64,000 bases of DNA from Catonia carolina (Eukaryota; Arthropoda; Insecta; Hemiptera; Achilidae), in the NCBI GenBank assembly GCA_035578175.1, contig JAQMRL010000002.1:100046748-100110747 (forward strand), written 5' to 3'. The position numbers were made by a program, and so were the translations under genes. The notes under the pieces were generated by a model. It saw nothing but the letters and a program-made list of their open reading frames with translations. It did not search any database and was not told where the DNA came from. Of this stretch, positions 51,882-63,000 are shown in pieces; positions within the stretch are counted from its first letter, which is position 1; each line of letters starts with the position of its first letter.

Positions 51882-54049
51882 ATATGATGACACGATATGT
51901 TTTTCCATTATTTCTCACCGGTATTATTTATAATTAAAAGTCAATCAAACGCCCTTGCGAAAACAAATAAACAAACTGAAACCGTTTCACTCAATCTAAT
52001 TTTAAATTTCATATATTGTGCAGTATATTATTAGTTTATCTCTCATGTTCGTGTATCCCTTTATAAAGCCAATATTGATTTGTTTCTATATATAAAATAT
52101 ATAGTGTTTCAACTTTATTCAATTTATTATTGATATTTTATCTCAAAGAACTCTCATGGGCCTTGGAATAGATCAGAAGCGAGTTTAAGCTCCAAAAATT
52201 GGGAGTGATGATGCTTAATGATGCCTATTATCTACATCACATCTACATGCTGATTGGTAAGAAATTTTTCAACATATATCTCTTAGCCTCTCGCACGCCA
52301 ACTCTTTAACTACCTATATCACTTAACCTAAAGGAGGTGCGCCTGCTAAGCTGAAAAACCCAGTAAAGATTGGGTAAGCAACCCTAATGGAACATTATAT
52401 TGGTGAACAGATTTGTGCTAGGGAACAGAGAATTCATTTTTCAGTTTTGTCACTGTGACAATGAAAGTGGGTACGCTCCAGACCACACAGAGTGTACCCC
52501 TGCAACGGTGGTTTAGCTTTCCTACACCCAGTTGCCTCGAAGGAGGCTCATTCTGGGTAAAAGGATGTGGTCGTTTGTACTTGGGTATGTGGTATAGTGA
52601 CGTTTGACGCCCTTTCAAGGTAGCGGCGATACTATCACGGTATAAATTCATCAAGCGTGTCGAGGGAACTTGGCCGACATGAGTATGAAGTCGGTTGTTG
52701 CGTCAGATCGGACTGGGTGCACCCTGTTGAAAAAAAACGGCGGATACACTGCCCTTCCCGTCTGCTTCGTGGAAGAATTGTAATGCACGATGCGTCCGTC
52801 CGTACAGTACAACGTCTGGTAGAGTAACGTAATACTATGCCCGTCAGACTTAGTATTACCCAGCTGTCTCAGTGGATACTCACCACCGTGGCCGGAGGAA
52901 TCCCACTGACATGAGTACTAAGGAAGGTGAGACGCCCTGCGGCACACCCCACCCATTGGGGTTACCCTCTTATGGGTAATGGTAGGTTTATCCATCGTAC
53001 CTGCTTATGGTTTAGGTCACGTTTTCTTGAGACCGTTTTTATCTCGGCGGCGGTAGGTCTGCAATTAATGTCACTATCGGTGGACAGAGATCTTAATCCC
53101 TGATAGTTCTATGCTAAATCACCTTACAATTTACTCATCTATGTATAATTCGTTGTTGTTTAGGTCAACAGCCGAAAATCTAGTTTGAACCTCCAGAGGT
53201 TTTACTAAGTAAAAAATGGGGAGTGAGGTGGTTTCTATTGCCTTCTTCACTGAGTTGAAAGAGTACGCTTATCAGCATGCCAGGACCTCCGAAAACCTCT
53301 GGCTTTCCACCCTGCAAATAACACCTTCTCTTTATTTACCACAGGGGCTGGCTGTAAAATGAAATTCATTACTCTCAGAGGAGATAGTTCTGACTAGTGT
53401 TTTTTACACCTCTACCTCTTCTGTTCTTAAATAATTTAGTCATATAATTGGGTGACTACGTGATAAAAAACAGAACTGTTTTTTCTAGCCCTGGAAACAA
53501 CAGATCTAGTGCAATTAATTTAACACTCCACCTGCCCGTTTTGGGCAAATACATCATTTATACTCATTTAAATAATATAATACTACGGTAGGTAGTTATC
53601 CATTTACAACTTTTAGGCGCAAGTGCAAATTCAAATGCTTTGGTTCAATCTCTAGGGAACATATTTACTGAATTTCAGTTTTCATCGTGATCCAGAAATA
53701 AGAGAATTAGTAATGAGGGAGTGAGTAAGTGAGTCAGTCAGTCAGTTAAAGAGACAGGGACTTATGTATTTATACATTGGCATTCATACAAAATTAAATT
53801 TCATACAACCTATCAAAAAAAGGGATACATTTTATTATTTCTTCTATACTTCTGTCTTATTAAACAATATCTTACATGTAAAATGAAAAAATATGGAATA
53901 AATTGTATGAAATGAATTAATAAGTTGAACTTACGTCCACGTGAAGTCTGTTTCAGCATTTGCTCGCTTCAGACCAATCCACACAAAATTAGTAACATCC
54001 AATTCTTTTAGATATGCTCTTGCTGCGTCATACTGGGCACTTGAATCCA
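35887..54049 (-). CDS. C-type lectin-like, Ser/Thr-rich secreted or surface protein (3' part of gene, five exons)
   Basis: Five minus-strand exons splice in frame (54049-53935, 47312-47155, 41172-41024, 38739-38583, 37028-35887), all with AG acceptors and GT donors, giving 572 codons before a TAG stop. The order is: second half of a C-type lectin-like domain (residues about 1-92), a Cys-containing linker (to about 141), a segment with an RHRR furin-type site, and a roughly 380-residue cysteine-free Ser/Thr/Glu/Pro-rich tail. The lectin part has WIGL, FTW and three framework cysteines. The calcium/sugar motifs (EPN or QPD, and WND) are absent, so classical sugar binding is doubtful. No transmembrane segment is visible in these exons. 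The start, signal peptide and first half of the lectin fold were not found and probably lie past the right edge. Extracellular adhesion, matrix or immune roles are typical of the family; the specific role here is not known. Confidence 0.88.
38583..38739 (-). CDS. Exon: linker with furin-like RHRR site
   Basis: This 157-bp exon runs from a CTGTAG acceptor to GGTAATT. It begins on a codon boundary (NREEMIKQLSCETS) and ends one base into a Gly codon that the last exon completes. It holds one cysteine, a Ser-rich run and TRHRRDT, which fits the R-x-K/R-R consensus of furin-type convertases. If used in the secretory pathway, cleavage would separate the lectin part from the Ser/Thr/Glu-rich tail. 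The fit of reading phase on both sides supports the exon; the cleavage is inference. Confidence 0.85.
38950..39194 (-). mobile_element. Lys-tRNA-like SINE (family S3), in an intron
   Basis: Bounded by a perfect 13-bp duplication CCTAAAAATGTTT (38937-38949 and 39195-39207). The minus strand reads CAATCAGCTGGTAGAAAGTC, GCGACTTTTAATGGTG and GGGGGTCCCTGTTCAAACTC, which recall the A-box region, UUU anticodon arm and B box of tRNA-Lys with insertions between them. The 3' end is AATAAAAGCT followed by poly(A). Located in the intron between the furin-site exon and the cysteine exon, antisense to none (same strand as the gene). Confidence 0.88.
41024..41172 (-). CDS. Exon: cysteine-containing module after the lectin domain
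   Basis: This 149-bp exon starts after TATTTCAG and ends at GTAAGT. It encodes VPVWAKKEDGC followed by a stretch ending in ELISDCGLDGTRRIACKGQA, and stops at a codon boundary. Three cysteines (GC, DC, AC) in about 50 residues suggest a small disulfide-held extension of the lectin fold. I do not recognise it as a named domain. Both splice sites fit in phase with their neighbours, which is the main evidence that it belongs to this gene. Confidence 0.87.
41530..41640 (+). mobile_element. Possible SINE head, decayed
   Basis: TCTCTAGTGGTAAGTCGTCAC resembles an A box, and ATGAAGGTTCCGTCATTC a decayed B box. Intronic. Weak. Confidence 0.3.
42780..43330. other. GC-richer intronic segment, unclassified
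   Basis: Composition differs from the intron around it, and overlapping frames of 80-119 codons are open on both strands. Repeated phrases (CTTTGGCGG/CTTTGGTGA, GGCCCTTTTCAGGGCCAT/GGCCCTTCTCAGCGACA) suggest an internally repeated transposon fragment rather than a gene. No motif recognised. Confidence 0.4.
43395..43695 (-). mobile_element. LINE reverse-transcriptase C-terminal fragment
   Basis: The minus strand reads, with frameshifts, MYGSETKSHERKIQKAETRFLRRMEDIAVEYNKR, matching the conserved 'YGSE.W....ERKI.A.EMRFLRR' stretch just downstream of the catalytic core in many insect non-LTR retrotransposons. The 3' end is an AAG repeat (43398-43412 on the plus strand as CTT). Intronic relic. Confidence 0.75.
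43912..44760 (+). mobile_element. Rep-A copy 9 split by a LINE insertion
   Basis: Left part 43912-44035 (ATGAATTTCATTATACACCC..) and right part 44619-44760 (GTGGTAAACCACTATATTAC.. GCTGTTGATCTAAACACAA) are the two pieces of one diverged Rep-A copy separated by the LINE at 44045-44609. Confidence 0.7.
44045..44609 (+). mobile_element. 5'-truncated RTE-like LINE insertion with 9-bp TSD
   Basis: The plus strand encodes, with a few stops, KCYVFSVLLYGVEAWTLTEA, KLWLYRRMLRISWKRKITNA, KLQYLSHIMRDERRYELLQR and a closing TVTNLRNGEAP. This is the standard C-terminal end of RTE-type endonuclease/reverse-transcriptase polyproteins. It is flanked by AAAGGAGGT (44036-44044 and 44610-44618) and has a GAAGAAG-type 3' tail. 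Inserted inside an older Rep-A copy. Confidence 0.9.
45551..45905 (-). mobile_element. Rep-A copy 5
   Basis: Nearly full length; the first 35 bp or so at its 5' end are missing. The internal frame (MNFIIQPDHVVNKVKVSFAE..) is open for most of its length. Intronic. Confidence 0.88.
46675..46755 (+). mobile_element. tRNA-headed SINE (family S2), head
   Basis: TAGCGTAGTTGTTAGCGTAT (A box) and ACGGGTTCGATTTCCGGC (B box), spaced as in a tRNA. The head sequence matches the S2 copies at 6.4 and 21.6 kb. The body is short or truncated by the next SINE. Confidence 0.7.
46781..46925 (+). mobile_element. tRNA-headed SINE, second head in tandem
   Basis: TTGCGTAGTGGTAGAGCTCT (A box) and GTGAGTTCGATTTCTGGC (B box), followed by a body with ACAACCTACTGTTGTGTTGG. 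Two tRNA-like heads thus lie 100 bp apart in the same orientation, either nested insertions or a dimeric SINE. Confidence 0.65.
47155..47312 (-). CDS. Exon: C-type lectin-like domain, C-terminal part
   Basis: This 158-bp exon runs from a TTCAG acceptor to a GTACGC donor. Its first base completes the Thr codon begun in the preceding exon, giving FTWTDYKG. It holds the last three framework cysteines, in PVCAAL, PLNCGG and FICQLE, as in long-loop C-type lectin domains. The usual EPN/QPD tripeptide is replaced by sequence around EALPTTD, and the WND motif by RWHPLNC, so the calcium-dependent sugar site is probably not functional. The last base is the first base of a Val codon. A same-strand frame running past the donor is intron read-through. 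The preceding and following introns are 6.6 and 6.0 kb and are full of repeats. Confidence 0.92.
48050..48181 (-). mobile_element. LINE 3' end with 15-bp TSD
   Basis: The minus strand reads RRERGRPRKRWTDL followed by a frame ending EQAEMPNP and a stop, the usual C-terminus of RTE-like LINE proteins, then an AAG-rich tail. It is bounded by the perfect 15-bp duplication ATATTAAATAATATT (48035-48049 and 48182-48196). A very short 5'-truncated insertion. Confidence 0.9.
50050..50376 (-). mobile_element. RTE-like LINE C-terminal fragment
   Basis: The minus strand encodes, with two frameshifts, DKITNRDVLDKMGKE, KRRKRQYRGHVIRGP, GKGQSERWQT and NLRDWFGCSNTKLFRAATNK followed by MISNLR and a stop. These are consecutive conserved blocks of RTE-type LINE C-termini. 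The upstream end abuts a Rep-A fragment at 50377 with no obvious spacer. Confidence 0.85.
50377..50505 (+). mobile_element. Rep-A copy 10 (3' part)
   Basis: Starts TACTTTTCCACTCAGTGAGG and ends CGGCTGATGACCAAAATAAC. It has a small internal duplication (TTAGTAAAACCAGTC-like) near the end. It directly follows a LINE fragment in opposite orientation. Confidence 0.8.
50655..50790 (+). mobile_element. Possible tRNA-headed SINE, decayed
   Basis: GCATTGGTTAGCGTGGTAGA (A-box-like) and TCTGGAATTAGATTCCGGGC (decayed B box). Tail unclear. Confidence 0.45.
51834..51878. repeat. (GA)n microsatellite
   Basis: About 40 bp of uninterrupted GA. Confidence 0.95.
52140..53110. other. GC-rich unclassified block in the intron
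   Basis: Close to 1 kb of markedly higher GC and CpG than the neighbours, ending just before Rep-A copy 6. The minus strand has a 78-codon frame containing YKRPHPFTQNEPPSRQLGVG, not recognised. The sharp compositional edges suggest an inserted element, perhaps the 5' part of a LINE. Confidence 0.45.
53152..53547 (-). mobile_element. Rep-A copy 6 (full length)
   Basis: Runs from the (AAC)n tail, seen as GTTGTTGTTTAGGTCAACAG, to the 5' inverted repeat TGCCCAAAACGGGCA (read on the minus strand). The internal frame is shifted by the same kind of insertion as in copy 3 (CTCTTTCAACTCAG), so copies 3 and 6 probably belong to one subfamily. It lies about 390 bp from the lectin exon at 53935. Confidence 0.9.
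53935..54049 (-). CDS. Exon: C-type lectin-like domain, middle part (WIGL motif)
   Basis: This 115-bp internal exon starts after a TTACAG acceptor and ends at a GTAAGT donor. It enters with two bases of a split codon and leaves with two bases (AC), which the next exon completes as Thr. It encodes 37 residues running from helix 2 of the C-type lectin fold (DSSAQYDAARAYLKEL) through the FVWIGL beta-strand to FTW. WIGL and FTW are the most conserved signatures of the domain, and their spacing is normal. The preceding exon should carry the first cysteine and the Gly-x-x-Leu segment; no convincing candidate was seen upstream. The intron to the next exon is 6,622 bp. Confidence 0.9.
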
Positions 54050-57000
54050 CTGTAACAAAACAAGTAAACAATTTACTCTTAACAACAGGAAAAGAATCTC
54101 TTCTAACTTTTAACAGAGGACACCATAAATATTATCTCATACCTAAAAATTTAACGTAATTAATGTAGTACAAAATACAACACTGCTATTTATAATTATT
54201 TACTCGCGTAGAATTTCGTTAATATGCTTTTCACGGTTGATGAGCTCTGCTGTTCCACGCGTTTAGACCAATCAGAACGTTTTCCAGCGTCGTCGTATTG
54301 TACCTGACAAACATTACACGCGCATGCGTATAAGAGCCGCAATAGTTAAATCGTGTCTTGGATCTCGTACTGAACACATCGATTATAGAGCGCGTTAAAA
54401 TACAATACTTTATAATATAATCAGCTGATTGTACGTTCATAGGGTATAAAATTGTTATTGAAATACAAAAAAAAAATGGCTGACGAAATATTTAACAGAG
54501 CTACAGAAGCAAGTATTGGCAACGTTGCTGGCAAGTCATTGGCTAGCCATAAAGTGGGTAGGGGGCAATCCGTACGTTCAGAGCTCATGAGCCTTGAAAA
54601 ATAGTATAGATAGGATGATCTGGTCAACAGGTCACCCATGAACCTGATTCTTTCCTGTACGAAAGGTGATGTGATGGAAGCGTAGAGATGTACAGAGATT
54701 GCATTGCATTCAGAAGTGCAGTTAAATTAACATCACCTTTACGCAAAACCGATGCCAAAGGCCATCTCTAAAACCGTAGATTGAAGACCAAACCGAAAGA
54801 CACTATACATGTTTTAACACGTTTATAGTTAATTACATTTTTGCTGATTAGTGATAACATTAATTTCAACATTTTACTTACTTAATTACAATTATTTAGA
54901 ATTTAACATTCTACTACATGTAGCGAGCAAGGGTTATAACATGACTTAGGTTCGTAAAAGAAACGAAGAAGGTTATTTTAATAGAGATTTCCCATTATGG
55001 GGATCCATCCACCTTAATGAAAACTACAATATATAAACTAATTTCTAGTATTTCTTTTAATGACACTAAACATAAATAAAGATAACAAAAAATAGAAATA
55101 AATTCAATAAACCAAATGAAGAAATAATGGTTTTCTGGAGAACAAGTTTAGAAAAAAAACATAGGTACCGAAGTGGAGTGATTAAAGAAAGCAATTTCAG
55201 AATTAGTTAAGAAAAAATGGGAAGGAAAAAAATAATTCTTCGAGTAAAAAAAATTAATTATGGAGTAAGCTTAGGATATATGCACGATTATCGTTGTCCT
55301 AAGTTGACTGAAACGAAAATTTAAAAAATTAACAATTCTGTGTTGACAACACACACGAACAAATAATAGTTAAATTTAAATAATTATTAACGATTAATTA
55401 TTTTTAAGATAGTCAGTTTTGTATAGTATACATCACTCCGAATGAACATAGAATGAATCAATGGATGGGGAGATAATGTAATTGTGAAAAATGTTGACAA
55501 CAGATAAAACCAACTGTTTTAAGCAGGAAGCCTCTTGAATTTTCTTAAATTTTGGAAGTACATGACATAATAAATGAGAATTTAAGTAATTACTACTTAT
55601 CAAGTTTGTTTTTGAGATGGAGGCAGAAATATTTCGGTTTTTGATATAATGAATATGAATATATACTACGCTACGTTAACATATTAATAAAGAACAGTAC
55701 ACGGGTGGATTTGGAATCGGACAAGTTGACAGGTGGCTCGCTCTAGTTCACTAGATTTAGTTATTACACGACCACCGGTGTTAATATCCATAGGACGATA
55801 GGATGGCAGGTCGGAAGGGGGAGAGGACATTATGAATAAAGATGTTTTAATTAACCCTGTTTCATAACATCTACATCATGTAATGGTCCCTCTACAGACC
55901 ATTCTATTCATGACAGACAACAAATGATGTTTCATCATGTTCGTTACCATTCATCATAAATTATTAACATCTCTTTGTTTTTTAAGTCTGTCCCTTCGGT
56001 TTTGATTTTCATAAATTTCAAATTTTGTGGAATATTTTCTCATGAATCTTTTCAAATATCCACACAAACAAAATAAGTTTTCTTTTAACGATTCCCATGA
56101 GGGGTGTCCATTTTTTAATCCTTCTTATTCAACCTGAAACAAACACCATGTGATGATTTAAGGTGGATGAACGTGGAAATTAAGAGAAAGAAGCAAGAGG
56201 GTGAATGCAGCTACGCAGATGAACTTTTACAGATGATAGGGACACTGTGTTAGGAGAACGAAGACAGTAGTCCAGCAGAATATGAAATTAGACTCCAAGG
56301 GAGAAAAGAAATAATGGAAATCCATCAAATAGATGAGTGGAGTAATGGAGGATCAGTTGAGGCCATTCGTAGGGGGTTGGATGGATGAAAGGCTTGACGT
56401 TCGGGATGCGAAAAAAAGGATAAAAGTATCTTAAAAATCGCAAACCAAAATTACGCGTAAATTATTTCAATACAACACTAATAATATATGTTGGCTTTTA
56501 AAATAGCCACAATAATATTTTTTCAAACACTTTTTACAAAAACTTCTGTCAATTACTACATTTTTGTTGTCCAAGTGTACTTGACATGAACTGTCAAATA
56601 TCTTGGGTGGAATTTTCGTTGGGTCATCATTTTATTTGAAAAGTCAATTGTTAAAAAATTTAACCATGAGATGCTGTTAAGTGACGTAACAAAACCGATA
56701 AAAAACTTAAGTTGTACAGACTGGTATTTTACTTCTTTCAATCGTTATTTAGAAGGAATTTGGATTTTTCCTAAATTTGAATACACACATTATACGTAAT
56801 ACAGGTTTCTTCAAAACCACAACCTTAATGTGAATTCTAGAACAAACATATACTAATGAATATAAATGAAAGTACAACTACTTTTTGTGGAAAAATGTTT
56901 GCAGTAATTTAAGATTTTCTTCTAAAATCCATAATGAAATTGGTTCATTTCTTTTAACTTTTTACCATAAAATTAATATTTATAAAAGTTACATCTGAAC

Positions 57001-60000
57001 AAGAGGTAATATGACCTAGTCCTTTTGCATAGATATTATTTTGTACTATGTACAGTTTTGTAGTAAACATAGGTTCAAAAAGAGAAAAAGACATTACTCA
57101 TAGACTCCTAATAAAGTTTCTCAGGTTTCTCGTACTATTAATTCTAATTACAAAAGAACTTGTTGGTGAATATGTAAATTGAGGACATATTGACCTACGA
57201 TACAAGCAACCATAGACTTACTACACTATCAATTATCGAATCGTTGTACCTAGGATACATACAATCATAGAACTACTTTATCAAATATCGAATCCTTGTA
57301 CAACGTTTGCATCAATTGAATTTCGGATTAGTTTATAAGGTTGTGGGTGAGTTTATCCTTAGGTAAGCTTCAAGTGCATACAGCAAGAAGGAACGAACAT
57401 ACAAAACCTTTCTAGAGGTTTCTATTGGTCGGATAAGTTGGATTTAACCTGAATTGTATAAATTCCTTTACGTTTACGACATAGCGTCCTATCCGAATCA
57501 TTCCACCATTTCGTTTTTACAGTAGTACTTGTACTTTACTCCAGGTTTTACTATTTACTACAAAGTACATTTAATTTGCGACTAAACTGACCACAATAGT
57601 ATTAGATATACCGGGTGTTACAAAATTGTGATATCTATTCATAAATTCTTAATGAATCAAGTAAGATGTCAAAGGATTAAGAAATATTCTCTCATTAGTT
57701 TCCATTTAGGCCTCCGGACAATCCTAATCAAACATTTGACACAAACTTGACATCACCTACACAATTTTTGACGCAGTTAAAAAAGGAAAGGATGAATAAT
57801 CCGCATGGTTAGTACATCACAGCAGTCTATACTCTATACATTAAAAAATTTAGCGCCACTTGATGTTTTGTAAGCATCTTAACGAAGAGTGTTTCAAGTT
57901 GTGTTTAGAGGTAAACACCTTAAAGACAAAACATTATGGTCTTCAACAGGAATCCTTAGGTACGTTTTATGGTCAGTGTTAAGATTAATAGTGTTACACT
58001 TCGGAGCACGCTACGTTATATTTATCTTAGCAGAGAGGTACACAAACAATTATCTACATCATTCCACTAAGATAAATAGAAGAGTGAAAATTGCAAATGA
58101 TTAACTTAAAAATATCAGTTTGGCACAGGTCCGCGAGTACCCACATTTTAAAATAAAATGTCTTATACCAACACCAAAACCGGTTTAAAATATTAAATTA
58201 TTTGTTTATTTATTATTAATAAAATACAGTAAATACATCTAGAGATTATAGTAATACACGTAGCGCTTGAACGGGAGACCGGTTCACAGGCGCCTGCGTT
58301 TAGTAAGCAATCTATTTGTAACACAACTACTGCTACATCAACTAAACTCTGTGAATGAATTCTACATGCAAACTTCTGTGCTGGCAGTCAGTCGATCACG
58401 TGAATAGTGCCACAGCACTGGCTGTAACAATTAATTTATGAGAACTGCTTACATTCAATATTCACTGAATACAGCATAGTTTATAATCATCATCATTCAT
58501 TTTGTATGACTGATTACTTAAAAGAGCAAAAAAACCTAAAACTTGCCTAACTTACGCAAAACTCACAAGCTAGGCTAGCTTACGGTTGTGATTGTCTTTG
58601 CCCAGCGAGTTGTAAAAAACGGTAACGTTATCAGCTACTCTCGCCTTGTCATTTCTAATCATACAAGTTGTATTTTTTTATGGTGCACCTAAACGACGTT
58701 ACTTGACGTTTTCTGATGTATCCCTACTGTACCGTTGTAAGGTACAATTTGTACAAACAATAGAATTTATGGTAATTCCCAATTACTATAATTTCCATTA
58801 CTAAAGTAAAACCCCATTAAATAACGCCTGGGAAAACTCCCATTGTTAGAATAAGTTACATTAGAATAGTAGTTAGACCATAAGTTGTAAATGTAGCCAA
58901 CTGTCAATCATCTGATTTGGGGTATTATTCTTTAGACGGGCGTATTTCCCCCTCTGTGTTTGTGGGTCTTTCTTTCACCTGCCAACTTACAGCCCATCAT
59001 TGGGATGGTTCTCCTTTATTTTGGCCTTCCAGATAAGTTGAACAGGGTTGGTAGAAGAGGGAGGCTTGTCGACCAGAGGTTTCCTGATTTCGGATATAGG
59101 AGACCGAAATCAGTTCCCTTGGGAGTTAAGTGTGGAAGAGTTAGTTAAGAAGGAGCAGTATTTGAAGAAGTGACTTGGAGAACGAGGAGAAGAAGAAGAA
59201 GAAGAAAGACGAAACATATTTAATTAGATGTAAATTCATTCGTATATTTGTTAAGGGTTTGTTAAGTTTTGATTTTGTATAAAAGACGCGGCAGAAAAAA
59301 GGCTAACTAATTTTAAAATAGGTTAGGTAATTTAAAAATAAGTTTGTTATTAAGTGATACATTTAATAATGCAGTTAAATGCAAAGTAACGTAGTTTTAA
59401 TTATTCAATTTCCTCATGCTCTACTGATAGAACTGGCGCCCAATTTTTTTATTATCTTTTTTAATCTGTACTAAAATATTTGCCTACCGGTCAAGATTGA
59501 AAATGTTACACTACCAAATGATTATCGGAGCTCAATGTAGCGTTTGTTTAAACAGTTCCGTCGAAGACAATTTTTTGTACAAAACTATTTATTATTTGAT
59601 TGTTTTAAGTCAGCCAAGAAGTAAATGGTTTTCTTACACCCAGTACTCTACGGAGAAGAGGCACTGTATTTAATTCTGTTGAATTTACTCTCTAAGCGAG
59701 ACTATAAACGCGAAAATAACTTGGTTTAAATGTCTTTACCTTTTAAATCCTTATGACCTGCACCCTGCTCCTAATCACACTCGCATATCTTTTGAGTAAT
59801 TCCAAGTTACAGGCAGAGCATAAATGATTTTATTACACTTTTCCACCTTAAAAATAAATTGTACAGTGCTCTAACCGAACAATATTTTTCTCATTGCCAA
59901 TTCATTTCTAATTTACATCATAACCGTATTATGTATAAACAAGTCCTGGCTTTAATTAGCATCTTCAAGTTTTAACGAGTTACAAACCACTATTATTGTT

Positions 60001-63000
60001 TAGTAACCAAACCCACTGTAATCTGAATGATGAAAACAAAGACAAAAACATTGTTACATAATATGAAAAATAGTTTTTAATACTAATCAAAATTTTTAAT
60101 AAGACAACAAATTTAACGGTCCGCGAGTCTTTCGTCTAATAATAATAATAATAATAATAATAAAAATATTTAATTTCATAAATTATAGCAACAAACGTCC
60201 ATAATTCTTATATCATTACACATGAATAGATATAATACAGATAATAATAACGCAATATCAATCAATAAATAGATAATCAATATCAATATAGATAATAATA
60301 ACGCACCTCAATGCTATTTATTATGTTCCCAAACTGGACCCTGACATAGCTATAAACTCTTGTTGTATTGCTTGCAAGACTTCCAAGAATACTCTTGAAG
60401 AATACTTAGTATTCTTCATAATGTCCATAATTCCTTGTACGTGGATGTAACTGTATATTTTCTAAAAGATTTGTTTGTTCAACCTGTTTGGATCCACTGT
60501 TGTCATGTGGCCAAAAAATGTAACCATCTCTTGGTTGCTAATTGATTTCTATCATCATTAAAATGGTAATGTAAAGAATCTATCGTTTTTTAAATGCTCT
60601 GATTTGGTCTTTTCTTGTTAATTGTGTTTTGTCCATATCCGTCTTTTAATGGGTCAAAGAGCTTTCTAAGAATTATCTTTCTATTTAAAAATATTTTCCA
60701 TTTATATTTTCATACAATTTATTTTCTTTACAGTTCCGTATGGTAAATGCTGGTCAAATAACTGTTGGGTGAAGTTTGATTTGGGCTCTTCCTGATAAAT
60801 GTTTCTTATTATAAAACTGTCTAGTCGGGTTGAAAAGTCTCTGGACTATCCTTTCACGCTCTTTCATTGCTGTTGGTTTTGTTAACTCTTTTCTTTAAAT
60901 AATTTTACCCTAAATTTGTTCACTATCTTAATTTTCTCGGATTTTGTTTATATTGATTACAGATTGAAAATTTATTTAGATAATACAATTAAAATAAGAG
61001 AGGCAAAAATAATGATGATAATAATGACCTTTGTAAATTTTGTTTAAATCTGTTTACTAATAACAATAGAGAACAAAGCGTAGGATGAAATAAATTAGAA
61101 CTCGACGATAAGAGAGCAAGCTTAATGAGCCAATGAAATAAAAGATACAGCTTCTATTTTTGTTTGATAAAGAAAGATGTTGTACGGAAAAGGAAATACT
61201 GCAATAACTTGTACAAGGAAAATAAATAATAAATAAGGTAGAAATTCTATGAAAAATAATATTACTTGAAAAATAGAAACTCTATTTTTGAGGAGATAGT
61301 GAGAACAGGAGAAGGGAGAGGAAGGGATAAGTTATTACTTATATTAACAAAACTTTTACTCCCAAGAGAATATTTTATTTAAAAGTAAAATAAATAGTGT
61401 TCGGATATCTTAGAAATGAATGGTGAATAAGAAAACATCAAAAGAGATTTTAAAATATAATGTTCAACTTAATAATAACAAAGATTATACTGTATGAAGT
61501 CTATTCAGGTAAGTAGGGAAAAAGATCAACCGGCAAAAGGGATAATTGTTTCTTTTATTTATTACAGTTGGCTCCCCTGTAAAAGACCAGGAAAATTGTA
61601 GGAAATAACTGTTAGTTATTAGCGTGAGTGCAGTGTTAGAATAAATGAGGTAGATATTCTGTCGGATAATAATTTATCTACGATGTAATTGATCTCCGTT
61701 TGACCTATTTTAAAATCTTTTTCTATTCTACAAAGAGATTCTTTTGCTTCGTATAAAGATTAGATACTTTGTCAGGTAATCGAAAAATAATTCGTCTTCT
61801 TAAAAATCACCAGGATTTTATGAAAGTAATGGCCGTTTTCTACAAAAATAAAGTTTCCCATTTATTGATAATCAATTGGTGTAGATTACCGGAATACAAA
61901 GATTAACATTTTACGGATATCCTAAACAAAACTGACGATGAACTATTAATGTGATACATTTACGAGATATTTAACGATAAACTTATTAAATGTAAGAAAA
62001 GTTTGAAAAGATTTTAGAAAGCTTAAGATAAAATTATTGGACCGAATATGTTACAGATTATAGAATGTAACGGATTGCATGCAGAGGAAAATCACGTAAA
62101 TGCGAGATCATAAGAAAAATATTTAGCAGGTTTAATTAAAAATTTTGAAGCGAACTAGCTTCATAATATATTTACAATAAAATTAGATTATTCGTGTATG
62201 TCGGGAAACCCATGAGAATTTTCTGTACAATATGGTACCCGAGCTCTCAAACAATCTTGTATGAAATGATTAAATACATTGTCATGTGTTACCGAGGGAA
62301 CAACGGATTGGGAAAATAGGGAACTTGCACATAAAGTCAGTCGTAAGTAGATATTATTATGGTTTAGCTTTTGTTTCCAGTCATATTATAAAATTTTATT
62401 GTATTTGGGGCATTGCGAATGGCGAAACAAGTGTCACAGCGGTACGACTCGGTATCATTTGTTAACCTACTAGGCCGAATTCATTTGGTGCAGTATAGGT
62501 ACGGAACAAAGACGCCTATTCTCGGTCATTCCTTAATCAATTAATGATTCTGATGTTCAGCGCACAGTAACAGTGACTATCTAAAAAATTACAAATCCAC
62601 AATCATTAAAATTGGACTGTTGGAACTGAAATACACATCCGTGAAATATAGCCTACTCATAATTACCCTGCCTGTAGATGTATAGGATTCAAAGTATAGT
62701 AGTGTGACACTTATCTCTAAGGTCCATTTCGGGAACTGGGTAAATGAAATAGTTAAAACACAATAACAAGTATTTATTACAACTGAGAAGCACTATTAAA
62801 TAAGTGATTAAAATCTAAAAGTCTATTACCAGATTAAGTAATAAAAGTAAGTAAATTAAGTCAAGTAAAGTAATTAAGTTATGTAAAGTAAGTTAAGTAA
62901 ATTACTTAATAAATAACAAAATAATTATAATTAACTAATACAATAAATAACTTAACCAATTTACTTAATATTACTTACAAAAATTATACAGAATAAACGC

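Noticed and set aside
57608..58150. Second transposon beginning ATACCGGGTGTT
   Set aside because: No matching inverted end or transposase trace was found downstream.
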